A stretch of 64,000 bases of DNA from F1-120-MAGs118 sp013360535 (GTDB taxonomy: Bacteria > Planctomycetota > UBA1135 > GCA-002686595), in the NCBI GenBank assembly GCA_026647215.1, contig JAPKHC010000013.1, positions 1 through 64,000 on the forward strand, written 5' to 3'. Shown here piece by piece: positions 19,580 through 28,296 of this stretch; the stretch's first letter is position 1; every line of letters begins with the position of its first letter. A program made the translations under genes and the position numbers. Under the pieces are notes generated by a model that saw nothing but the letters and a program-made list of their open reading frames with translations, was not told the DNA's origin and searched no databases.

Positions 19580-22500
19580 ATGTCGACTTCGGCCTCGCCC
19601 TCGGAACCGTCACCGACCGAACCTCGGCCTGCGCGGGGAGTGCTCGTCTGCTCCGAGGATCTGCAGGCGCGCGAGCTCGTCTGCCGCCTGCTCGGGTTGA
19701 GCGGTGGCGTCGAGGTGCTGGAGCGCGCGACGCCGCACAGCGTGGGGCGACTGGAGGCGCAGCGGCGTTTCGTGGTTGCGCTCGACGTCGCGCAGTACGA
19801 GTCGCAGTTCGCCGGGCAGTCGCTGGAGGAGCTCGCTCTGGTCTGGATCCCGCGGCCCGCCGGGACGAGTGCGGACGCGTGGACGAGGCACTTCGTGGAT
19901 GGGGCGTTGCAGCCGCTCGTGGTGGCGCAGGAGCAACTCGCCGCGGCGCCCGCCGACGTCGTCGCGCGCGTCGCCAGGTTCGCCGGGTTCGAGCTCGAGC
20001 CGAGCCCAAGTGCAGCGAGTGACGCGTTCGCGGCGGCGCTGGTCGACCTGCCGGTGCGCAGCGTGATTTCGCAAGGAATCCGGCGGCGTGGTGCGGCGCG
20101 CGCGGGGCGTGGGGACGAGCGTCACGACGAACCGGCGCTGCTCGACGAGACCGAGCGCCGCCGCCGCGAGCTCGCCAACCGTGCGTTGCTCGAGGAGGAA
20201 CTGCTCGGCGGTGCGCTCGAGTTCCGCTCGCGGCCCTACGAGGCCAACGTGCAGTTCAGCACGATCTGCAACATGAGCTGCGTCATGTGCCACGACGGGA
20301 ACAACCCGCCGGCGCGGCGCATGTCGGCGCAGCTGCTCGAGCGGCTCTCGGACGAGCTCGGCCCGCAACTTTCGGTCGTCACGCCCCACGACGGCAGCGA
20401 GCCCCTGATCGCGACCTGGGAGGAGACGCGCCGCCTCGCCAGGCGCCAGCGCATCAAGATCGAGCTCACCACCAACGTGCAGTTCCTCGACGAGGCGGCC
20501 TTCACGGACGTCGCCGACGTGCTCGAGTCGCTCACGCTCTCGATCGACAGCCACCTGCCGGAGGTGTACGAGAAGATCCGCCCCGGCAGTCGGCCGGCGC
20601 GGGTGTTCGAGAACCTCCCGCTCGTGCTGCGCCTCGCGCGCGAGCGCAAGGTCGAGGCGATCGTCGCGATGGTGCTGCTGACCGAGAACTGCGCCAGCCT
20701 GCCGGAGTCGATCGTGGCCTTCGCGCGCATGGGCGCCGAGACGGTGTCGATCAACAAGCTGGTCGACTACAACCAGCGCAGCCAGCTCCACAACGCGCTG
20801 CGGCACTTCTCGCCCGAGTACATCGAGTGGATCCGCGTGCAGTGCGTCGAAGCGGCGCGGCGGCATGCGGTGCGCCTGATCTGGGGCGTCGGCGGGTTCC
20901 AGACCGACGACTTCCGCGTCGATCCGGTGCGTGTCGACGCGCGCAAGGCGTGGAACGACGAGTGGAACTACCGTTTGGCGCGCTACGTCCCCGGGTTCTG
21001 CCGCTTCGTGAGCCAGCGGCTGCGCGTCAACGTCGACGGCGACGTGGCGCCGTGCCCGTACTCCGGCGTGCGGGCGCGCGAACTCCACTACGGCAACCTC
21101 GCCGAGCAGAGCTTCGAGGAGCTCTGGAACGGCGCCCGCGCGCGCGACCTGCGCCGCGCGATGCGCTGCGGTGACCTGCCGCGCCTGTGCAGCACCTGCG
21201 CCTGGGCCGAGCCGCCGGCGCCCGCGCCGCGGCTCGTCTTCAGCGAGAAGCTCGACCGCACGTTCCCCGGCGTCGTGGCCGAGCTGGAGCCGCTCGCGCC
21301 CGAGCATGCGGAGCGCTGGATCGAGGCGCCGCTCCTGCGCGTCTCGCGGCCGGACTTCGAGCCCCGACGCTTCGAGGTCGCGCTCTCGCTCGGCGGCGAG
21401 CTGCGGCAGGTCGAGCGCTTCGAGGCGCAACCGCTTCCATCCCACGGCGATTCGATCGAGCTCGAGATCCCGCGCGAGGTCTGGGAGCGGCTCGTGCCCA
21501 ACCTCGGGTACTGGTGGAGCGTGTGGGCCATCGGCGAGGAGCGCACCGCGCGTGTGCGCGAGCTGCGTTGCCTGATCCGCCACGCCGACCTGCCGCGCAT
21601 TCCCGACAGCGGTCTCGACTACCCCGACCAGGCGACGGTCTGGTCGCGCGACCTCGGCTGGCAGCGCAAGCGGCGCGCGGCCATCCACCGTCCCGCGGCA
21701 GCACGCGCCGCCGACGCCGAACCCGAGCTCCCTGCCGCCCCGCGCGAGGAACGAACTCCGATGAACCCCACGCTACCGCAAACCAAGGTCGATCCCGCGG
21801 CGGCGCGCCGCACGGGCGAATGGATGAGCCGCGCGCGCAAGGTGCTCGCCTACGGAGGCTTCGACGGCGTCGTGCAGCGCCCGCTGTACCACGGGGACGA
21901 CGGCGTGTTCCCGCAGTTCGCCGTCGCGGCGCAGGGCTGCGAGCTGGTCGACTCCTGCGGCCAGCGCTACGTCGACTGGACCAACGGCTGGGGGCCGGTG
22001 ATGCTCGGCTATCGCGAGCCTCGCGTCGAAGCGGCGATCCGCGAGCAGCTCGCGGCGGGCCCGACGCTCTCGCTGATGCATCCGCTCGAGATCGAGGTCG
22101 CCGAGCTGATCGTCGAGCTGGTGCCGTGCGCGGAGATGGTCGCCTTCGGCAAGAACGGCTCCGACGTGCTCAACGCCGCGGTCCGCGTCGCGCGCGCGGC
22201 GACGGGCCGCGAGCTCGTGCTGCAGTGCGGCTTCCACGGCTTCCACGAGTGGTACACCTGCCTGCACCCGGAGGTGCGCGGCATTCCGGCCGTGTTCCGC
22301 GAGCTCGTGCGCTCGTTTCCGTACAACGACCTCGCGGCGCTCGAGCAGCTGCTCGCCTCGAACTCCGGCCGCGTGGCGGCGATCGTGATGGAGCCGACGG
22401 CGCGCTTCCTGCCGGCGCCCGGCTATCTCGAGGGCGTGCGCGAGCTCGCGAGCCGCCACGGCTGCCTGCTCGTGTTTGACGAGGTCATCACGGGCTTCCG

Positions 22501-23443
22501 CGTCGCGCGCGGCGGTGCGCAGGAGCTCTTCGGCGTCGTCCCCGACCTCGCCTGCTTCAGCAAGGGGCTCGCCAACGGGATGCCGATCTCGGCCATCGTC
22601 GGCAAGCGCGAGTACATGCAGTTCCTGCCGAGCACCGGCTTCGGCATGACCTTCCGCGGCGAGACGCTGTCGCTCGCCGCCGCGCGCGCGACGCTGCGCA
22701 TCGTGCGCGACGAGCCCGTGTGCGAGACGCTGGCGCGCACCGGCGAGCGCCTGCGCGCCGGCTTCGAGCGCCGGTGCGCCGAGCGCGGCATCCCGGGCAA
22801 GCTCGAGGGGCATCCGACGCGCATGAGCTACGCCTTCGCGGGCGCGGGCGGCCTGACGTGGGACGAGGTGCGCAAGCTGTTCCTGCAGCAGTGCCTGATC
22901 CACGGCGTGATGACGGGCGGGATGATGACCGCGAGCTACGCGATGGACGACGCGGCGCTCGAGCTCACCCTCGCCGGCCTCGAGCGCGCGCTCGACGTCG
23001 TCGCCGAGGCGATCCGCATCGGTCGCGTCGACGATCCGCGCCCCAGCGGCGGCTCGCCCTTCGGCCCGCGCGCGATCGTGTCGTCGGGCTTCATCGACCA
23101 GCTCGCCCTGCGGCCCGACGGGCTCGCCGTCGGCGGCTGGATGCTGCTCGACGACGGCGCTCCGGACCGCTTCGACGTCGTTTCCACCGGCGGCGAGGTT
23201 GTGGCCGCGCAGCCCATCGCGCGGCCCGACATCGCCAAGGCCTTCCCGGGCAAGCGCGACGGCGAGAAGTCCGGCTACTGGGCGCTGCTCCAGCCCGCGA
23301 GCTTCGCCGTGCAGGGCGAGTACGAGTTCGACCTGCGCGCGTGGCGCGGCGAACGGGTCGTCTTCCGCTGCCACGTGGTGCGCAGCGCGGAAGCGACGCT
23401 CTCCGGCCCGTTCTGGACCGGCGACGGCGTCCTGTACGTGTAG
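19580..23443 (+). CDS. Fusion of radical SAM/SPASM enzyme and class III PLP aminotransferase
   Basis: A 1287-residue multidomain protein. Residues 1-190 vaguely resemble a degenerate sulfotransferase-type domain. Residues 220-545 are a radical SAM domain (C230, C234, C237) with a SPASM-like C-terminus (Cys at 474, 492, 537, 540). Residues 550-690 are beta-rich. An Ala/Pro-rich linker (about 695-725) leads to a class III aminotransferase resembling glutamate-1-semialdehyde aminomutase, with the FDEVITGFR motif and PLP lysine K995 in SKGLANG. The last 130 residues (GFIDQLALRPDGLAVGGW onward) resemble the sandwich domain appended to surface-polysaccharide enzymes. No stop separates the two halves, but an in-frame ATG at 21761 follows a GAGGAA sequence and could start the aminotransferase alone. 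Function is unknown; surface glycan or peptide modification is possible. Confidence 0.85.
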   Translation: MSTSASPSEPSPTEPRPARGVLVCSEDLQARELVCRLLGLSGGVEVLERATPHSVGRLEAQRRFVVALDVAQYESQFAGQSLEELALVWIPRPAGTSADAWTRHFVDGALQPLVVAQEQLAAAPADVVARVARFAGFELEPSPSAASDAFAAALVDLPVRSVISQGIRRRGAARAGRGDERHDEPALLDETERRRRELANRALLEEELLGGALEFRSRPYEANVQFSTICNMSCVMCHDGNNPPARRMSAQLLERLSDELGPQLSVVTPHDGSEPLIATWEETRRLARRQRIKIELTTNVQFLDEAAFTDVADVLESLTLSIDSHLPEVYEKIRPGSRPARVFENLPLVLRLARERKVEAIVAMVLLTENCASLPESIVAFARMGAETVSINKLVDYNQRSQLHNALRHFSPEYIEWIRVQCVEAARRHAVRLIWGVGGFQTDDFRVDPVRVDARKAWNDEWNYRLARYVPGFCRFVSQRLRVNVDGDVAPCPYSGVRARELHYGNLAEQSFEELWNGARARDLRRAMRCGDLPRLCSTCAWAEPPAPAPRLVFSEKLDRTFPGVVAELEPLAPEHAERWIEAPLLRVSRPDFEPRRFEVALSLGGELRQVERFEAQPLPSHGDSIELEIPREVWERLVPNLGYWWSVWAIGEERTARVRELRCLIRHADLPRIPDSGLDYPDQATVWSRDLGWQRKRRAAIHRPAAARAADAEPELPAAPREERTPMNPTLPQTKVDPAAARRTGEWMSRARKVLAYGGFDGVVQRPLYHGDDGVFPQFAVAAQGCELVDSCGQRYVDWTNGWGPVMLGYREPRVEAAIREQLAAGPTLSLMHPLEIEVAELIVELVPCAEMVAFGKNGSDVLNAAVRVARAATGRELVLQCGFHGFHEWYTCLHPEVRGIPAVFRELVRSFPYNDLAALEQLLASNSGRVAAIVMEPTARFLPAPGYLEGVRELASRHGCLLVFDEVITGFRVARGGAQELFGVVPDLACFSKGLANGMPISAIVGKREYMQFLPSTGFGMTFRGETLSLAAARATLRIVRDEPVCETLARTGERLRAGFERRCAERGIPGKLEGHPTRMSYAFAGAGGLTWDEVRKLFLQQCLIHGVMTGGMMTASYAMDDAALELTLAGLERALDVVAEAIRIGRVDDPRPSGGSPFGPRAIVSSGFIDQLALRPDGLAVGGWMLLDDGAPDRFDVVSTGGEVVAAQPIARPDIAKAFPGKRDGEKSGYWALLQPASFAVQGEYEFDLRAWRGERVVFRCHVVRSAEATLSGPFWTGDGVLYV

Positions 23444-23459
23444 CGCCGCGAGTTCCGCG

Positions 23460-23891
23460 TCAGTGCGAGTGCGTCGGCAGCCGGATCGTCGAGAACCAGT
23501 ACTGGCGCGTCTGGCGCGCGAGCTCGAGGTAGCCGGAGTATTCGTCGGGCTTCACGAGGTAGCCGTTGGCCTGCAGGTCGTAGACGTTGCGCACGTCGCT
23601 CTCGGCGGCGGAGCTCGTCAGCACCAGCACCGGGATCGGGCGCAGCAGCGGATCCTTCTTGATCAGCGCGAGCAGCTCGCGCCCGTCCATGCGCGGCAGG
23701 TTGAGGTCGAGCAGCACGAGGTCGGGCCGGTGGTCGCGGCGCAGCAACGCCAGCGCCTCGATGCCGTCGCCCGCGAAGACCAGCTCGATCGTCGGATCGA
23801 TCTTCTGGAACGCGGCTCGCAGCAGGCCGATGTCGCCGGGGTTGTCCTCGACGATCAGGATCGAGTGGGAGGGTGCGCTGGAGGGAGGCAT
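23460..23891 (-). CDS. Rcp1-type response regulator
   Basis: A 143-residue single-domain receiver. The acidic pocket E15-D16, phosphoacceptor D62 in LLDLNLP, T92 and K114 of VKP are all in place. The VEDNPGDIGLL start is typical of the Rcp1 class that partners phytochrome-like or PAS histidine kinases. It has no output domain. It starts 13 bp after the histidine kinase gene, and an AGGGAGG-like sequence can be read on the minus strand nearby, so the two form one two-component pair. Confidence 0.92.
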   Translation of the reverse strand: MPPSSAPSHSILIVEDNPGDIGLLRAAFQKIDPTIELVFAGDGIEALALLRRDHRPDLVLLDLNLPRMDGRELLALIKKDPLLRPIPVLVLTSSAAESDVRNVYDLQANGYLVKPDEYSGYLELARQTRQYWFSTIRLPTHSH

Positions 23892-23904
23892 GGAGAGGAA
23901 CGGA

Positions 23905-25035
23905 CTAGCGGGGTAGCAGGAACACGATGCGAGTGCCGCCTTCGGGGCTCGATTCCGCGTGGATCTTGCCGCCGTGGCGTTCGACGATGCGCCGGCACAG
24001 CGCGAGTCCGATGCCGGAGCCGGGGTAGCGGTTGCCGCCGTGCAGGCGCTGGAACATGCCGAACACGCGCTCGCGGAACGGCTCCTCGATCCCGATGCCG
24101 TTGTCCGCGACCTCGAAGCGCCAGAACGGGCCGTCGGCGCTGGCGCGGATCCGCACGCGCGCGGGCTGGGCCGTGCGGAACTTGAGCGCGTTGGAGACGA
24201 GGTTCTGGAAGAGCTGGAGCATCTGGGTGCGGTCGGCGCGTACGACGGGCAGCTCGTCGGCGTCGAGCTCGCCCTCGCTCTCGGCCAGCGCCGAAGCGAG
24301 GTTGTCGCGCACCTCGGCGAGCACGAGCTCGAGCTCGACCAGCCCGAGCTCGGGCGCACGCGTGCCGGCGCGCGAATACGCGAGCAGGCCTTCGATCAGC
24401 GCGCGCATGCGGGCGGCGCCTTCGACCGCGTGCCGGACGCAGTCGTGCGCCTGCGGACCGAGCGCCTCGCCGTGCTCGACCGTCAGCATGTCGAGGTAGC
24501 CCGTGATCATGCGCAGCGGCTCCTTCAGGTCGTGTGACGCCGCGTACGCGAACTGCTCGAGGTCGGCGTTGCTGCGCGCCAGCTCGGCGGCCGAAGCCTG
24601 CAGGCGGCTCTCGATTTCCTTGCGGGCCGTGATGTCGATGATCACGCTGAGCACGAAGCGCTCGCCGCCGTTCTCGAGCGGATTGAGCCCGATCTCGACG
24701 GGGAACTCGGTGCCGTCGCGCCGGCGGCCGTAGAGGTCGCGGCCCGCGCCCATCGCGCGTTGCTCGGGGGCCTCGAAGTAGCCGCGCAGGTAGCGCGGAT
24801 GCGCCGCGCGGAAGCGCTCGGGCACGAGGATCTCGACCGGCTCGCCGACGAGCTCCTCGCGACCGTACCCGAACATCTGCTCGGTGCGCGCGTTGGCGAA
24901 CTCGATACGGCCTTGCGCGTCGGCCATCACCATCGCGTTCGGCGAGACCTCGACGACGGTGCGGAACATGTCGGCCTGCCACTGGCGCGGCCGGTGGCGC
25001 AGGCCCTCGCGGGCGGTCGGAGGTGTCGGGTCCAT
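23905..25035 (-). CDS. PAS-domain sensor histidine kinase (soluble)
   Basis: A 376-residue kinase. Residues 20-140 are a PAS domain (VVEVSPNAMVMADAQGRIEFAN) with the PAC-type end VIIDITARKEIE. The dimerisation/phosphoacceptor domain has H168 in AYAASHDLKEPL, and the ATPase domain shows NLVSNALKF, VADNGIGIEE and GSGIGLALCRRIV. No membrane segment is present, so it senses a cytoplasmic signal. The Asn in the N box and glycine boxes are intact. The start ATG is the first Met before the PAS domain; the open frame upstream is not protein-like. Confidence 0.92.
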   Translation of the reverse strand: MDPTPPTAREGLRHRPRQWQADMFRTVVEVSPNAMVMADAQGRIEFANARTEQMFGYGREELVGEPVEILVPERFRAAHPRYLRGYFEAPEQRAMGAGRDLYGRRRDGTEFPVEIGLNPLENGGERFVLSVIIDITARKEIESRLQASAAELARSNADLEQFAYAASHDLKEPLRMITGYLDMLTVEHGEALGPQAHDCVRHAVEGAARMRALIEGLLAYSRAGTRAPELGLVELELVLAEVRDNLASALAESEGELDADELPVVRADRTQMLQLFQNLVSNALKFRTAQPARVRIRASADGPFWRFEVADNGIGIEEPFRERVFGMFQRLHGGNRYPGSGIGLALCRRIVERHGGKIHAESSPEGGTRIVFLLPR

Positions 25036-25216
25036 GGGAGCGCTCGGTTCGGGAAGACCGGCACCAAGGACCTGAGGCCCAAGGCAGGGGGGCGCTGCCG
25101 GGGGGTTGCGATGCCCAACGAAACCAAACGTCGGCTGCCCGCGGCAATCGAAAAATCGGACGCTCGCGTGAACGTGACGTTTGGGCGCCCGGAGGCGCTT
25201 TCGGGGTGTCCGCGGT

Positions 25217-26014
25217 TCAGATCGCGGGAGCGAGCTCGAGCGCGACCGCGTCCCACAGCCGCGTGCGGGCCGTGAGCGAGCGGATCGCGGCGGCGAGGGA
25301 GCGTGAGCGGGTCGTCGCGTCGGCGAGGCAGTGCGAGCGGAAGAGCCGCGCCGCCAGCGGGCCGTGCTCGTCGCCATCGAGCTTCACGTGCCGGTCGAGG
25401 TACCACACGAGCGTGCGCACGTGCGCCGCCTGCGCGGGATCGCGCGACAGGCCCTCGATCAGCGGCCGAAACGTGGCTGGGATGATCCCCTCGCGCCCGA
25501 GCGTGAAGGCCGCGACGCGCTCGGGCAGGCTCGCCTCGCAGATCTCGAGCGTCGTGCGCGTGAAGTCGCGCGAGGCCGCCGGAGCGTTCGACTCGAGCAG
25601 CGCCGCGCGCCACGGACGGCCGCGCATCAGCTCGTGGACGAAGCCCTGGATCGCGCCCGTGTTCGCGCCGCACTCGCGCATCGCGTCGAGGTAGATCGCG
25701 TAGTGGCTCGCAGGGCGGCCATCGGGCCCCAGATCGGTTTCCTCGCCGACCGTGATCTCGTTGACGAGGCGCGCGCCTTCCACGTCGTGGCCCGGCCGCC
25801 AGGGCCAGCTCGCGGGCGCGAGGTCGCGCTGGATCGACTTGAGCAGCGACATGAAGTCCCACACGCACCACACGTGGTGCTCCATGAACGTGCGCACGTG
25901 CTCGACACGCCGGAAGGAGGCGTGCAGCGGGTGGGTGGCGAGGCGCCGCGAGAGCTCCGCCACGAGGGCGCCTTGGGAAGAGAGATCGGCCGCTGTCGCT
26001 TCGAGCGTGGTCAT
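25217..26014 (-). CDS. DUF3050 family protein (heme-oxygenase-like fold)
   Basis: A 265-residue protein matching DUF3050 as I remember it: FMEHHVWCVWDFMSLLKS near residue 45, VNEITVGEETD near 95, and SHYAIYLDAMRECGANTG. The spacing of His and Glu residues across these helices resembles the heme-oxygenase-like diiron oxidase superfamily, but metal binding is inference. It stands alone, with a TAGTCT -10-like element 11 nt before its ATG, upstream of the kinase gene on the same strand with a 181-bp gap in which nothing else was recognised. Confidence 0.85.
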   Translation of the reverse strand: MTTLEATAADLSSQGALVAELSRRLATHPLHASFRRVEHVRTFMEHHVWCVWDFMSLLKSIQRDLAPASWPWRPGHDVEGARLVNEITVGEETDLGPDGRPASHYAIYLDAMRECGANTGAIQGFVHELMRGRPWRAALLESNAPAASRDFTRTTLEICEASLPERVAAFTLGREGIIPATFRPLIEGLSRDPAQAAHVRTLVWYLDRHVKLDGDEHGPLAARLFRSHCLADATTRSRSLAAAIRSLTARTRLWDAVALELAPAI

Positions 26015-26025
26015 GGGGGGAGCGC

Positions 26026-26031
26026 AGACTA
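26026..26031 (-). promoter_or_regulatory. -10-like TAGTCT of the DUF3050 gene
   Basis: Minus-strand TAGTCT ends 11 nt before the ATG at 26014. The surrounding sequence (GACTAGTCTnnnGC) matches that upstream of the GNAT gene at 15967. Confidence 0.4.
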
Positions 26032-26097
26032 GTCCAGGCCCGCACGGGGTCCAGAGGGCCAGTCTGCGCCGAATGCGGATTCCTGCGGAACGCGCGC

Positions 26098-28296
26098 CTA
26101 ATTCGCCCGCTTCGTCGCGTCGTGGGCGAGCGTGCGCAGGAGCTCGCAGGCCTCGAAGCGCTCGCGGGCTCCGTCGCGAGCGAGCACGTCGGGAAGGGCA
26201 CCAAGCGTCGCGAGACGCTCGACGACCTGCGCGGGCCCGCGCGAGCGCACGTAGCGCAGCGCGCCACCTTCGAACGGCGGGAAGCCCATGCCGAACACGG
26301 TCGCGAGGTCGAGCTCGGCCTCGGAGGCGACGACACCTTCCTCGAGGCAGCGCGCGGCTTCGGCGACGAGCGCGAGCGCGAGCCGGTCGCGCAGCACGTC
26401 GTCCGCGAGCGTGGGGGCGTTCGTCCCGGCCCTCGCCGCGACCGCGGGATTCAGCGCGCCCTTGCGAGCGCGGCCCGTCTTCGGGTCGGTCGTGTACGTG
26501 AAGAAACCTGCGCCACTCTTCTTGCCCTTGACGCCGGCGGCGGCGAGTTCACCCGCGAGCGGGCTCGCGCGCATGCGCTCGCCGTAGGCCGTGTGCAACG
26601 ACGTCGCCGCGTGCGCCGCGATGTCGAGCCCGACCTCGTCGAGCAGCTCGAGCGGCCCCATCGGCAAGCCGAAGTCGAGCGCGGCCCGCTCGATGCGCTC
26701 CGGCGCGATGCCGAGCTGGAAGAGCCGCACCGCCTCGTCGAGGTACGGCCCGAGCACGCGGTTGACGAGGAATCCGGCGACGTCGGCGACGACCACGGGC
26801 GTCTTGCCGAGCGCGAGCGCGAGCTTCGCCGTCGCCGCGACGACCTCGGGCGCCGTGTCGCGGCCGCGCACGATCTCGACCAGCGGCATCGCGTGCACGG
26901 GATTGAAGAAGTGCATGCCGACGACCCGTTCGGGGTGCGGCAGTCCCTGCGCGATCGCCGTGACCGACAGCGACGACGTGTTCGTCGCGAGGATCGTGTC
27001 GGGCCGGACCTGCGCCGCGACCTGCGCGAAGACGGCGCGCTTGACCTCGAGCCGCTCGGCGACGGCCTCGAGCACGAGCTCCGCGCGCGCGAGGCCCGCG
27101 ATCGCCGTCGAGGTCTCGAAACGGTCCGTCGCGGCGCGCGCCTCGTGCGGCTCGACGATGCGCTTCTTGCGCGCCTTCTCGACGCGGGCGAGGTGCGCGG
27201 ACTGCGCGGCGTCGAGCGCATCGCGCGAGAGGTCGCACAGGCGCACGGAGCCGACGCGCTCGGCGATCAGTCCCGCGATCGCGCCGCCCATCACGCCGCC
27301 GCCGACGACTCCGGCGCGCTCGAGGCCGCGTGCGTCGCTCCCATCGGGCAACTTGGCGAGTTTTTTCGCAGAGTCGGAGCCTTGGAACAGCGCGACGAGG
27401 CTCTTGCACACCGGACCGACCGCGAGCTCGCCGAGCGCGCTCGCTTCGTTCGCGAGGCCACGTTCGAGCGGAGTTCCGGGCGCGGCGAGCACGAGCTCGA
27501 GTGCCTGCGACGGCGCCGGATAGCGGCCCTTGGTCTGCCTGTGCAGGTCCTTGCGCGCCGCGTTGCCGATCACGGCCAGCGCGAGCGGATTGCGGTCGAC
27601 GAGCCAGCTCCTCGCGCCACGCTCGCGCCGCGGATTCGCGCTGCGGCCGAGCGCGATGTCGCTCGCGATGCGCACGAGGTTCTCGGGCGCGCACAGGCGA
27701 TCGACGAGGCCGAGCTTGAGCGCCTCGCGCGGCGTGTAGAGCTTGCCCGTGAGGATCGCGGCGAGCGCCGTCGGCACGCCGACGCGGCGCGGCAGGCGCT
27801 GGCAACCGCCCCAACCCGGCAGGATGCCCAAGCGCGTCTCCGGCAAGCCGATGCGCGTGCTCTTGTGGTCGGCGAGCACGATCGCGTCGCAGGCGAGCGA
27901 GAGCTCGAACGCACCACCGGGCACCGGGCCGCCGACGGCGGCGATCTTCGGCCACGGCAGGCGCGCGATGCGCTCGAAAAGACCTTGTCCGAAGCGCGCG
28001 AGCGCGGTCGCGAGCTCGACGTCGACGAGGCCGGAGATCGCGTCGATGTCGGCGCCGGCGACGAAGGACGTCGGCGACTTGCCCGTGACGACGACGGCGC
28101 GCACGTCGCGCGCGCGCTCGAGCTCGTCGAGCGCGAGCGCGAAGTCGCGCATCAGCGGCCGGTCGAACACGGCGAGCTTGCGGTGCGGCGGATCGAGGCG
28201 CAGCAGCACGAGGCCCGGCTCGGGGCGTTCGAGGCGCACGCAGGTGCCCGGCGCAGGCTCGTTCTCCGGCGACGGCATGTGCTCGAGCACGTTCAT
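26098..28296 (-). CDS. fadJ: FadJ-like enoyl-CoA hydratase/3-hydroxyacyl-CoA dehydrogenase
   Basis: A 732-residue bifunctional beta-oxidation enzyme. Residues 20-200 are an enoyl-CoA hydratase/isomerase domain (SFVAGADIDAI oxyanion region, ETRLGILPGWGG). Residues 320-500 hold the NAD-binding domain (GVVGGGVMGGAIA) and the dehydrogenase motif GMHFFNPVHAMPLVEIVRG, followed by duplicated C-terminal helical domains. The ATG overlaps the thiolase stop (ATGA). Together with the thiolase this forms the fatty-acid oxidation trifunctional complex. Confidence 0.93.
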   Translation of the reverse strand: MNVLEHMPSPENEPAPGTCVRLERPEPGLVLLRLDPPHRKLAVFDRPLMRDFALALDELERARDVRAVVVTGKSPTSFVAGADIDAISGLVDVELATALARFGQGLFERIARLPWPKIAAVGGPVPGGAFELSLACDAIVLADHKSTRIGLPETRLGILPGWGGCQRLPRRVGVPTALAAILTGKLYTPREALKLGLVDRLCAPENLVRIASDIALGRSANPRRERGARSWLVDRNPLALAVIGNAARKDLHRQTKGRYPAPSQALELVLAAPGTPLERGLANEASALGELAVGPVCKSLVALFQGSDSAKKLAKLPDGSDARGLERAGVVGGGVMGGAIAGLIAERVGSVRLCDLSRDALDAAQSAHLARVEKARKKRIVEPHEARAATDRFETSTAIAGLARAELVLEAVAERLEVKRAVFAQVAAQVRPDTILATNTSSLSVTAIAQGLPHPERVVGMHFFNPVHAMPLVEIVRGRDTAPEVVAATAKLALALGKTPVVVADVAGFLVNRVLGPYLDEAVRLFQLGIAPERIERAALDFGLPMGPLELLDEVGLDIAAHAATSLHTAYGERMRASPLAGELAAAGVKGKKSGAGFFTYTTDPKTGRARKGALNPAVAARAGTNAPTLADDVLRDRLALALVAEAARCLEEGVVASEAELDLATVFGMGFPPFEGGALRYVRSRGPAQVVERLATLGALPDVLARDGARERFEACELLRTLAHDATKRAN

